Source: Nitrospirota bacterium (lineage in GTDB: Bacteria > Nitrospirota > UBA9217). Taken from it: a DNA stretch of 64,000 bases. The stretch spans positions 1 to 64,000 of the forward strand of contig JAGVOT010000017.1 of NCBI GenBank assembly GCA_020052615.1, given 5' to 3'. How positions within the stretch are numbered: position 1 is the first letter of the stretch; each line of letters starts with the position of its first letter. A program made the position numbers and the translations under genes. Positions 54,849-62,630 of the stretch are shown in pieces. The notes under the pieces were generated by a model that did not search any database, was not told where the DNA came from, and worked only from the letters and a program-made list of their open reading frames with translations.

Positions 54849-55673
54849 CTACTTCCCCATCTTCTTCAGCCGCTCCTTCGCCAGTACGGCTTCACGGGAG
54901 CCGGGATAGTCCTTTATGACCTTGTTCAGGTTCTCCTTGGCCTTGGCATTGTTCTTTTCGTTCAGGTAGGAATACCCTATCTTGAGACGCGCGCCGGGCG
55001 CCTTCTCGCTCTTGGGATGCTTCTTGAGGACCTTCGCAAACTCTTCGATGGCCTTGTCATATTCCTTCCGGCTGTAGTAACATTCTCCGATCCAGTACTG
55101 GGCGCTGTCCGCCTGGCTTGCGCCGGGGAACTGCTTCAGGTAGTTCTCGAACCCGGCGATGGCCAGCTCAAAGGTTCCCTTGTCGTAGTCGCTCTTGGCC
55201 TGATGGTATGCCTCGGACGGCTCCAGGGTCTTCGCCGCCGGCTTTGTTTCCTGGGCAGCGGTGACCGAAGGCAGGGACTTGAGCTTGTTCTCGAGCTGTT
55301 CGATCCGGGCACCGAGCTCCGACAGCTTATAGGTCTTATCGTCGAGCTTCTCCGCAAGTTCCTTCATGCGGAAGTTGTTCTCTTCGAGCCTGCCCTGCAT
55401 GATCTGGAGGTCCGTAACGAGCTGGTCGTGCTTCGCGTTCTGGTCGGCAATTGCGCTCTGCAGATCGGTGGTGCCCTTGATGTCCGTCTCGAGCCGGTCC
55501 TGGCGCTTCTCGATGCCCGAGAGGTCCGGGACACGGCCCTTCACGTCCTTCACGTCCGCGCGGAGATCGTTCATCTCGTTCCGGAGCTTGACCAGCTCCG
55601 CCTGCGGTACGCAGCCGGCAGAGAGCGTCAGGAGGACGATGATGAGGGAATATATTCTTCGCGGCATGTCCAT
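54849..55673 (-). CDS. cpoB: Tol-Pal system protein CpoB/YbgF-like lipoprotein
   Basis: 274 residues from ATG 55673 (AGGA upstream). A lipobox L-S-A-G-C ends the signal peptide. Residues about 25-150 are a coiled coil (NEMNDLRADVKDVKGRV, RIEQLENKLKSL), longer than in E. coli. The C-terminal 120 residues are three TPRs (AYHQAKSDYDKGTFELAIAG, AQYWIGECYYSRKEYDKAIE, LKIGYSYLNEKNNAKAKENL). It coordinates Tol-mediated outer-membrane constriction with septal wall synthesis. E. coli CpoB is not a lipoprotein, so lipidation is a difference here. Confidence 0.9.
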   Translation of the reverse strand: MDMPRRIYSLIIVLLTLSAGCVPQAELVKLRNEMNDLRADVKDVKGRVPDLSGIEKRQDRLETDIKGTTDLQSAIADQNAKHDQLVTDLQIMQGRLEENNFRMKELAEKLDDKTYKLSELGARIEQLENKLKSLPSVTAAQETKPAAKTLEPSEAYHQAKSDYDKGTFELAIAGFENYLKQFPGASQADSAQYWIGECYYSRKEYDKAIEEFAKVLKKHPKSEKAPGARLKIGYSYLNEKNNAKAKENLNKVIKDYPGSREAVLAKERLKKMGK

Positions 55674-55749
55674 GGTGTATCCTGCACCTGCACCCGATCG
55701 GGCCGTGACCGGGGTCCGTGCGCCCCGTTCAGAAATGGCCCGTAAAGAG

Positions 55750-55791
55750 AAAAAGCGCGGGTGCCGGGAATGCATTCCCTTTCCCCGCGCT
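55750..55791 (-). terminator. Hairpin terminator after pal
   Basis: On the minus strand AGCGCGGG...GGGAATGCATTCCC...CCCGCGCT followed by four T. It sits between pal and cpoB, so termination may be partial and set lower cpoB expression. Confidence 0.75.
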
Positions 55792-55799
55792 GTGATCGA

Positions 55800-56381
55800 T
55801 TACTCTGCAGCGACGAGATCGGCGCGCCGGTTCTGCTGCCAGCAGTCCTCGGTGCTCTCCTGGCAGACCGGCTTTTCCTTGCCGTAGCTGATGAGCGAGA
55901 TGCGGTTCCCGGAGACACCCAGGTCCGTAAGATATTTCTTTGCGCTCGCAGCGCGGCGCTGTCCAAGGGCCTGGTTATACTCGATGGTCCCGCGCTCGTC
56001 ACAGTTGCCCTCAATGCGGATCTTCGCCTTGGGGTTGGCCTTGAGCCATGCCGCGTTCGCCTTCATCACTGCCTTGGCATCATCGCGGACAAAGGACTTG
56101 TCAAAGTCGAAATAGATGGTTTTGAGACCGGCCGCCTCTTTGGCCGCCCTTTCCTTGGCAGCCGCCTCTTCCTCTGCCGCCTTTGCTGCCGCAGCATCTG
56201 CCGCCGCCTTTGCCGCAGCGTCCTCAGCCGCCTGCTTTTCTGCCGCGGCCTTCGCCGCGTCGTCAACCTGTGGTTGGGACTCAGGCGCGGAACTCACATC
56301 TGCGCTCTTGGGGCAGCCATAGAACGCAAAAACGCTCAACACGAGGATCAACGTCAACAAAACAACAGTCGTTCTCTTCAT
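55800..56381 (-). CDS. pal: Peptidoglycan-associated lipoprotein
   Basis: 193 residues from ATG 56381 with AAGGAGG 5 nt upstream. A signal peptide and lipobox (F-Y-G-C) are followed by an Ala/Lys-rich helical segment of about 55 residues (AAKAAADAAAAKAAEEEAAA), then an OmpA-like domain (IYFDFDKSFVRDDA, GNCDERGTIEYNQALGQRRA). The Asp and Arg that hold diaminopimelate are present. It anchors the outer membrane to peptidoglycan and is the TolB partner. The Ala-rich insert is unusual for Pal and resembles TolA domain II. Confidence 0.95.
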   Translation of the reverse strand: MKRTTVVLLTLILVLSVFAFYGCPKSADVSSAPESQPQVDDAAKAAAEKQAAEDAAAKAAADAAAAKAAEEEAAAKERAAKEAAGLKTIYFDFDKSFVRDDAKAVMKANAAWLKANPKAKIRIEGNCDERGTIEYNQALGQRRAASAKKYLTDLGVSGNRISLISYGKEKPVCQESTEDCWQQNRRADLVAAE

Positions 56382-56548
56382 ACTGTCCTCCTTAGTGGGC
56401 TTAATCTTGCTTTTGTTCCCGGAAACAGTGGGAGCAGAGTTGCTGTTGAGAATGCATGGCACCTGATGAAGACTGATGCAGGACGTTTTCAATACGAACT
56501 GAGAATATCATACTGCCCAATGATTGTCAAATACAATAGCCTTTTTGA

Positions 56549-58507
56549 TCAAACGGCTCTCCATTGCGGCGCACGGAGCGCGAACTCCTTGCTGTTCGCG
56601 ACCGGTGCATAGCACGTTTCGCCGATGCAGGGAACGATCCTGCCCTTGTCCTCGCCGTAGACGACGACGGTATAAGGTCCCGTGAAACGCCGGGCAACGG
56701 CGGCGAGATCACTGGAGGGCTCTGCCTCCACGGTCAGTTTGACCATGGCGAACCATGCGTCGAGGCCGCAGTAATACGTCCCTCCATGGATGCTCATTTC
56801 GTTCACGGCGACCGAGAAGATCCTGAACGCCCTCTCGGCCTGGCCACGGTATGTCTCCCGGCCGGTAAGATGGAACAGTTTGACGAGCAGCAGGGCGGCG
56901 GTGGCATTGGCCGAAGGATGGGGAATGTCCTCAACGCGCTTGAGCCGGGAGCCGAGCACCTCCTCATCCGTATCGAAGAACCCGCCCGCGCCGTCCCCGA
57001 ACCTCTCCAGGCACCGGTCCATGAATGCCGTCGCGGCGTCAAGCCGGGCCGGAACCCCTGTTGCCTCATAAGCAGCCACGAGCGCCTCGATGAGATATAC
57101 ATGGTCGTCAAGCACCGCGCGAACGCCTTCGGTATGATAGAGCGCTCCGCCGATGAACCGCTCCTTCAGGACCCGGTCAAGGCTTTTGATCGCAAAGTCC
57201 CGGAGGCCGGAGTCTCCCAGGACCCGGTAGGCCTTCAGATAGGAGGTAATGAACATTCCGTTCAGCGATGTGTAGAGCGTCCGGTCCACGAACGGCGTTT
57301 CCCGCCCGTTCCGCTCGAGCAGCAGTTTCTCCCTTCCGCGGGCGATGATCGTCAAGACGGCCTCCTCGGACAGGCCGAGCGTTCTGGCGATCTCACCGGC
57401 CTCTTTGGCGGCGCACAGGACCTTTTTTTCCTGGTCATGGGGGAGCGCTCCGCGTTCGTGGAAGAACCGCAGGGACAGGACCTCGTGCTCTTCGATGGTC
57501 AGGACGCGCTTGAGGTCCTCGTCGGTCCAGGTAAAATAGCCGCCCTCGTCGTCGGGCGTCACGTCAGCATCCTGGCTCGCAAAGAACCCGCCCGCGGGGT
57601 CGGACAGCACCTCCCGGACGAACCGGATGATCCCGGCCGCGACCTCCCTGTATCGCTCCTCGCCGAAGAGGGCGTAGGCATCGACATAGTTCCGCAGGAG
57701 CCAGGCATTGTCGTCGGCCATCTTCTCGAAATGCGGCACGAACCACGCCTCGTCCACCGAATAGCGGTGGAATCCCCCGCCGAGATGGTCGTGGAAGCCA
57801 CCCCGCGCCATGGCATCGAGCGTCGTCCTCACCGCGTTCTCCGCGGTCCGGTCCTTCCGCGTAGCCGCCTGATGGAGCAGGAATTCAATGACGCCGGGCA
57901 TGGGAAATTTCGGACTCGCGCCGAACCCTCCGTGCTGCGCATCGAAGAGACCGAGCATGGCGGTCTTCGCTTTTTCCAGCGAATCCTTCGTGAGGTTCCC
58001 CGCCTCAAGGGCGTCGGCCTTCAGGGCGTCCATGATGCGGACGCCATACTCGACGGCCTCTCCCTTTCGTGACTGGTAGAACTCGTGCACCGATCTGAGC
58101 ACTTTGAGGAAGCCCGGCCTGCCGTAGCGGTCGTCGGGCGGGAAATAGGTGCCGCCGAAGAACGGCCGGCGGTCCGGCGTCAGGAACACCGACAGGGGCC
58201 AGCCGCCTCCGCCTCCCATGAGCGCCACGGCCTGCTGATAGCGCCGGTCGATGTCCGGCCGCTCATCGCGGTCGAGCTTTACGCTGATGAACAGCTCGTT
58301 CAGCAGCGCCGCCACCTCGTCGTTCTCAAAGGACTCCTTCGCCATCACGTGGCACCAGTGGCACCAGACGCCGCCCGACGAAAGGAACAGGGCCTTCCCT
58401 TCCCGCTCGGCGCGAAGGAAGGGCTCGTCCGACCACGGGTACCAGTCGATCTTCTGGTGCGCGGCATGCCGGAGATAGGGAGACTTTTCGTTGGATAGAC
58501 GGTTCAT
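56549..58507 (-). CDS. DUF255 thioredoxin-domain protein (YyaL/SPATA20 family)
   Basis: 652 residues from ATG 58507. The N-terminal thioredoxin-like domain has the family signature NEKSPYLRHAAHQKIDWYPW and the CxxC motif GVWCHWCHVMAKESFEN. The remainder is an alpha/alpha six-barrel glycosidase-like toroid (GGFHDHLGGGFHRYSVDEAW, YEATGVPARL). Function is not established in the family; it is cytoplasmic by lack of a signal peptide. It interrupts the usual tolB-pal order. Confidence 0.92.
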   Translation of the reverse strand: MNRLSNEKSPYLRHAAHQKIDWYPWSDEPFLRAEREGKALFLSSGGVWCHWCHVMAKESFENDEVAALLNELFISVKLDRDERPDIDRRYQQAVALMGGGGGWPLSVFLTPDRRPFFGGTYFPPDDRYGRPGFLKVLRSVHEFYQSRKGEAVEYGVRIMDALKADALEAGNLTKDSLEKAKTAMLGLFDAQHGGFGASPKFPMPGVIEFLLHQAATRKDRTAENAVRTTLDAMARGGFHDHLGGGFHRYSVDEAWFVPHFEKMADDNAWLLRNYVDAYALFGEERYREVAAGIIRFVREVLSDPAGGFFASQDADVTPDDEGGYFTWTDEDLKRVLTIEEHEVLSLRFFHERGALPHDQEKKVLCAAKEAGEIARTLGLSEEAVLTIIARGREKLLLERNGRETPFVDRTLYTSLNGMFITSYLKAYRVLGDSGLRDFAIKSLDRVLKERFIGGALYHTEGVRAVLDDHVYLIEALVAAYEATGVPARLDAATAFMDRCLERFGDGAGGFFDTDEEVLGSRLKRVEDIPHPSANATAALLLVKLFHLTGRETYRGQAERAFRIFSVAVNEMSIHGGTYYCGLDAWFAMVKLTVEAEPSSDLAAVARRFTGPYTVVVYGEDKGRIVPCIGETCYAPVANSKEFALRAPQWRAV

Positions 58508-58677
58508 AAATAATTCCACCACAGAGAAAAGCAAAAGGTTCATTGACACTGATTTCCACTGGAAACAGCTATGAAGATGCATGACACGGCGATTCTGTGA
58601 TCACGCTGATCTGAGCAATTGGTTTCTCCTTTTCTCCCTGTCCCCGTGTCTCCGCGTCCCCCGTTCTATGTGTCGCT

Positions 58678-59124
58678 CTAGAACGTCTTCGGATCCTCGG
58701 GCGGCAGGTCCGCCTCGTCGAAGGGCATGACGCCGAGCTGTTCCATGACGGCCTCGACGCCCTCCAGGACAGTCCGGTAATCGTAACCGGGCATCTCATT
58801 GAGCAGGGCATGCTCGGTCAGCTTGTCGAAGGCAGCGAAGTCGAACCGTCCATCCAGAACTCCGGAGCGGACCAGTACCGCGTACGCCGTCCGGTCGCTC
58901 AGAAGATCCTCGTCCCCCCTTACGGCCAGTTTCGAGCGGCGCGCCGGCAATGCAAGATACCACTGCATCGCGCTGCTCAGGGCATCGTAGTACGTCACGA
59001 TCCCCGCCGAGATCTTGCCTTGCCGGAACCGCCGCTTGCCGCCGCGAATATGCAGCATCGCCCGCTGAAGCGGCCCCTGCACGGGCCCGAGTGCGTCTTC
59101 ATTCATCAAGCCGAAATGAGGCAT
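58678..59124 (-). CDS. Hypothetical protein within the Tol-Pal cluster
   Basis: 148 residues from ATG 59124 with AAGGG about 8 nt upstream. Mostly helical; the segment LHIRGGKRRFRQGKISAGIVTYYDALSSAMQWYL (split here as RGGKRRFRQGK and GIVTYYDALSSAMQWYL) is HEPN-like in feel, and an acidic end follows (MPFDEADLPPEDPKTF). No confident family. It lies 141 bp after tolB, same strand. Confidence 0.75.
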   Translation of the reverse strand: MPHFGLMNEDALGPVQGPLQRAMLHIRGGKRRFRQGKISAGIVTYYDALSSAMQWYLALPARRSKLAVRGDEDLLSDRTAYAVLVRSGVLDGRFDFAAFDKLTEHALLNEMPGYDYRTVLEGVEAVMEQLGVMPFDEADLPPEDPKTF

Positions 59125-59265
59125 ACCAATACCCTTTCAGTCCTGTCCGACCAGCCGCCGGCCAGGCGGCAAAAAAGCGCGCAGGATGGAGATCTGTAAT
59201 AATTATAGCACCATGGAGAGTGTGGCCTGGAGAGGAAAATGATCAGCGCACCGATCCGGCTGCTG

Positions 59266-60558
59266 TCAGGGCGACCAGGAGGGGGAGGTGTAGTTGGCGT
59301 CGTTCGGCGTGATGCGCTCAAGCTCGGTGCCATCGGGGTTCATGATGTAGATGCCGGTCTTCCCCTTCCGCGATGAACTGAACACGATCTGCCTGCCCGA
59401 CGGCGACCACATGGGATTTTCGTCGTTGCCCGGCCCGTTCGTGAGAACGCGGAAGTCTGACCCGTCGGGGTTGATGGTGGCGACCTTGAAAAGCCCCTTC
59501 ACCTGAGAAACGAATACGATGCGGTCCCCCCGCGGAGACCAGTGGGGCGAGGCGTTGTACGATCCTTCGAAGGTGATCCGACGCGCATCGGTCCCGTCCA
59601 CGCCCATGATGTAGAGCTGCGGGGAACCGCCCCGGCCCGAGGTGAAGGCGATCTCCCGGCCGTTCGGGGACCACGACGGAGAGACATTGTCGGCGATCCC
59701 GTACGTGAGCCGCTCGAGATCATTGCCGTCCATCGTCATCGTATAGATCTCGGCGCCGCCGTCCTTCGACAGGGCGACGGCAAGCCGCTTGCCGTTGGGA
59801 GCCCACGCCGGCGATATGTTGAGCCCCGCTGCGCCCGATATCTTCCATCGCCTTCCGCTTTCCATGTCGAGGCCGTAGAGGTCGGGATTCCTGTCGCGGT
59901 ACGAAACATACGCCAGGACCCTGCCGTCGGGGCTCCATGCCGGCGACATGCTGATCGATCGGTCGGCAGTGAGCTTCCTGAGGTTCTGGCCGTCGTAATC
60001 CATGACATACAGTTCCTTGTGGCCGGTCTTGTCCGAGACGCAGGCGATGCGGGTCTTCGCGACCCCCTTCTCTCCCGTATACTGGGAAACGATCTCATCG
60101 GCAAAGGCATGCACCATGCGGCGGACCATCTCCTCGTTCCCGTAGTACTCCTTGCTCGTAAGGCGCATCCCGCTCACGGCGTCATAGAGTCTGCCCGAAA
60201 GGGTGATATCGCCCCCCTTGCGCGACAACCGCGCCCATGCCACGCCGGAAAGACCGAAGGTCCCGCCCCGTTTGATGACATCCGCCGGCGGGTCGTCCTG
60301 CCCCCCATAGGCAAGATCGAGCTTTTTCGGGTCCATGACATCGAAAATCTGGGAACGCCGGAGATCGGCCTGCAGCACGTCCAGCGCCAATGCCCGCAGA
60401 CCGGGCGCCCCGGTATCGTTGAACAGATCGATCACGACAATGGGGATTTTCCTCGCCTCCCCTTTGATCACGCCGAGGTCGTACTGCGCTGCGGAGGAAG
60501 AAACGAAGAGCAGCATGGCCGCGATAAAAAATAGTGGTCGTATACGTCTCACAGGCAT
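59266..60558 (-). CDS. tolB: Tol-Pal system beta-propeller protein TolB
   Basis: 430 residues. A signal peptide ends near SSSAAQ. The N-terminal alpha/beta domain (IPIVVIDLFNDTGAPGLRAL, DLRRSQIFDVMDP) is followed by a six-bladed WD-like propeller with blades ending in SPAWSPDGR, SPSWSPNGREIAFTS and ENPMWSPSGRQIVFSS. It binds Pal and TolA in the periplasm. It starts 26 bp after tolA. Confidence 0.96.
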   Translation of the reverse strand: MPVRRIRPLFFIAAMLLFVSSSAAQYDLGVIKGEARKIPIVVIDLFNDTGAPGLRALALDVLQADLRRSQIFDVMDPKKLDLAYGGQDDPPADVIKRGGTFGLSGVAWARLSRKGGDITLSGRLYDAVSGMRLTSKEYYGNEEMVRRMVHAFADEIVSQYTGEKGVAKTRIACVSDKTGHKELYVMDYDGQNLRKLTADRSISMSPAWSPDGRVLAYVSYRDRNPDLYGLDMESGRRWKISGAAGLNISPAWAPNGKRLAVALSKDGGAEIYTMTMDGNDLERLTYGIADNVSPSWSPNGREIAFTSGRGGSPQLYIMGVDGTDARRITFEGSYNASPHWSPRGDRIVFVSQVKGLFKVATINPDGSDFRVLTNGPGNDENPMWSPSGRQIVFSSSRKGKTGIYIMNPDGTELERITPNDANYTSPSWSP

Positions 60559-60584
60559 TCCATTTACATCCGATTGTTTTTCGC

Positions 60585-61325
60585 CTAATCCTGCGGCTCA
60601 AGGGTGACTCTGAACTCGACAGAAGGCCTTATGAAATCCTCGGGCAATCGCGGGAACGGACTCGACTGCTGAATCGCCCGGTACGACGCCTGGTCATAAG
60701 CAAAGATGCCGCTTGGTTCCTCAAGCTTCACCTGCTCTGCGATGCCGGACCGGAGGATCGTGAACACCACTTTTGTCTTCGTGCCCTTGGGGACGATGGG
60801 ATGCTTCCAGTTGCTTTCGATCTTTCTGCGAACATTGTGCGAATACCATTCAAAGGCGCTCCCCGTGGAAAATTCAGACGGCGCCTGCACCGCCACGGAC
60901 TCCTGCTTCTTTCCCGCTGCCGCGGACGGCCGGGCGGGCGCTGCTTCCTCCGCTGCCTTCGTCTCGGGTTTTTTCGCATCAAGCTCAGGCAGTGCGTCCC
61001 TGCCGACGGCGGACGGAAGGCGCGGGGCAGGCTTGGCGGCCGCCTTCACCGGCGCTTTCGCTCCCAGTGCTGCCTTCGGTTTGACGACCGGGGCGGCCGG
61101 CTGCGCAGCCTCCTCGGACATCGTGGGAGGAAGGTTCGCGATATCGGCGGGCAGGTCGACAAGCTTTACCCGATAGGAGGGAGGGGCAAGGGTGCGGGGC
61201 GCTCCCTGGAAGACAAGGAAGATGGCGGCAACGAACATGATGACATGGATGAAGAAGGAGAAAAGGACGGCCGCGGCAAGCTCCCCTCCGGACTGACCGA
61301 TCCTCTTGCCGGTGAGCAGCTTCAT
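60585..61325 (-). CDS. tolA: TolA-like / TonB C-terminal energy-transducing protein
   Basis: 246 residues. One N-terminal membrane helix (AAAVLFSFFIHVIMFVAAIF, with an SFFIH motif like the SHLLH of TolA/TonB). A Pro/Ala/Lys periplasmic spacer follows (KPKAALGAKAPVKAAAKPAP). The C-terminal TonB/TolA domain is FEWYSHNVRRKIESNWKHP ... VVFTILRSGIAEQVKLEEPS. It links TolQR in the inner membrane to TolB-Pal. Its ATG overlaps the tolR stop (ATGA). Confidence 0.88.
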   Translation of the reverse strand: MKLLTGKRIGQSGGELAAAVLFSFFIHVIMFVAAIFLVFQGAPRTLAPPSYRVKLVDLPADIANLPPTMSEEAAQPAAPVVKPKAALGAKAPVKAAAKPAPRLPSAVGRDALPELDAKKPETKAAEEAAPARPSAAAGKKQESVAVQAPSEFSTGSAFEWYSHNVRRKIESNWKHPIVPKGTKTKVVFTILRSGIAEQVKLEEPSGIFAYDQASYRAIQQSSPFPRLPEDFIRPSVEFRVTLEPQD

Positions 61326-61744
61326 TTGCCGCTCTCGCCTCCCGGCGCGACCGCCTCGGTGACCATCCCGAGCCGGTCGATGCCTGCGCGTTTCACCACG
61401 TCCATGACCTGGACCACCGCTCCGTAGGGGGCGTTCCGGTCTGCCCGCAGATAGACGTTGATCTGCGGTTTGCCTTTCCGGATGGCGCCGAGCACGCCGC
61501 CGAGCTTCGTGATGTCGATCCGTTCCTTCTCGACGAACACCTCCTGGCCCCGGGTCACGGTGATCACGATCCGGTCCTCGGACTTGATGGTGTTGGCGTC
61601 GGACTTGGGAAGGTTCACATCCAGCCCGCGGCTCATCATGGGAGAAATGATCATGTAAAAGAACAGCACCACGAGCAGCACGTCGATGAGCGGCACCAGG
61701 TTCAGCTCGCGCATGATATGGCTGGTTCTCCGTTGCGTTCGCAT
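61322..61744 (-). CDS. tolR: ExbD/TolR family protein
   Basis: 140 residues from ATG 61744 (GAGGAA 6-7 nt upstream; an ATG two codons earlier is possible). The single N-terminal helix carries the essential Asp (LNLVPLIDVLLVVLFFYMII), followed by the periplasmic domain (VNLPKSDANTIKSEDRIVIT, YLRADRNAPYGAVVQVMDVV). It is the stator-coupled part of the Tol motor. It overlaps tolQ upstream and tolA downstream by a few bases. Confidence 0.95.
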   Translation of the reverse strand: MRTQRRTSHIMRELNLVPLIDVLLVVLFFYMIISPMMSRGLDVNLPKSDANTIKSEDRIVITVTRGQEVFVEKERIDITKLGGVLGAIRKGKPQINVYLRADRNAPYGAVVQVMDVVKRAGIDRLGMVTEAVAPGGESGK

Positions 61745-61746
61745 GG

Positions 61747-62463
61747 TCATTTCCTCAGGTAGGTGCGGCTCACGAAGCTCATGAACTCGATGGCAAAGGA
61801 ATCCATGCGCGTCGCCATGTCCTTGATCTTCTCCGAGAAATAGTTGTAGGCGATCACCGCCGGGATGGCGACGAAGAGGCCCCCGGTCGTATTTATGAGC
61901 GCTTCGGCGAGGCCCGGCGCCAGCGCCCCGATATCGCCGGAACCTTTGAGCCCGATTCCGTAAAAGGCGTCCATGATGCCCCAGACCGTTCCGAACAGAC
62001 CGAGCAGCGGCCCGACGGTGCCCGTGGTGCCGAGAAACGCGAGGTAGCGCTCCATGTAGCTGACCTCGTCCTGGATCGTGATCTGGAGCGATCGCTCGAT
62101 CTCTTCGACGATCATGGCCCGGTCCGCTTCGGCCACTTTGCCGTCGGAAAGGGACTTGGTGATGGCCCCGATCTCCTTCTGGCCTTCCAGGAACAGCGTC
62201 GCCACGGGGCTGAATTTCATCTGTTTCGCGCTGGCAAGCAATTCTTCGGCGTTCTTGGTCTTCCGAAAAACCTGGAGGAAAGCGAGGGATTCCTTTTCCG
62301 CCTTTCGCAGGTACTGGAACTTGAGCAAGATCATGGCCCAGGAAATAATGGAGAAGCACAGGAGGATCCCCATGACCACCTTGCCCATCCATCCCGCTTC
62401 CCAGAACAGCCCGACGATCCCCGGCGCCATGCCGGGTGTAGCAGCTACTGCCAGTGCGAACAT
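61747..62463 (-). CDS. tolQ: MotA/TolQ/ExbB proton-channel family protein
   Basis: 238 residues with three membrane helices (MGKVVMGILLCFSIISWAMI; LAFLGTTGTVGPLLGLFGTV; EALINTTGGLFVAIPAVIAY). The conserved Thr and Gly of TM2/TM3 are present. It forms the pentameric proton channel of the Tol-Pal system with TolR. GGAGG lies 7 nt before the ATG. It begins the operon; no clear promoter is seen in the 167-bp gap upstream, which contains a CACGCAAAGCCACGAAGCC-type dispersed repeat. Confidence 0.95.
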   Translation of the reverse strand: MFALAVAATPGMAPGIVGLFWEAGWMGKVVMGILLCFSIISWAMILLKFQYLRKAEKESLAFLQVFRKTKNAEELLASAKQMKFSPVATLFLEGQKEIGAITKSLSDGKVAEADRAMIVEEIERSLQITIQDEVSYMERYLAFLGTTGTVGPLLGLFGTVWGIMDAFYGIGLKGSGDIGALAPGLAEALINTTGGLFVAIPAVIAYNYFSEKIKDMATRMDSFAIEFMSFVSRTYLRK

Positions 62464-62630
62464 TAGGTAACCTCCTGGTCAATGCAGACAAATATGCAGA
62501 TATGGATAAATGATGGGATCGAAAAATCCGTCTCACGCAAAGCCACGAAGCCGCAAAGAAAACAACGGCATCTTTCTAAAAACCTGCTTCGTGTCTTCGT
62601 GCAAGATAAGAATTCTTTACGGCCATCGTT

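Noticed and set aside
59163-59185. GC hairpin with an A-run after tolB as a terminator
   Set aside because: The A-run follows the hairpin on the plus strand, so on the minus strand the T-run precedes the stem; it cannot act as an intrinsic terminator for the Tol genes.
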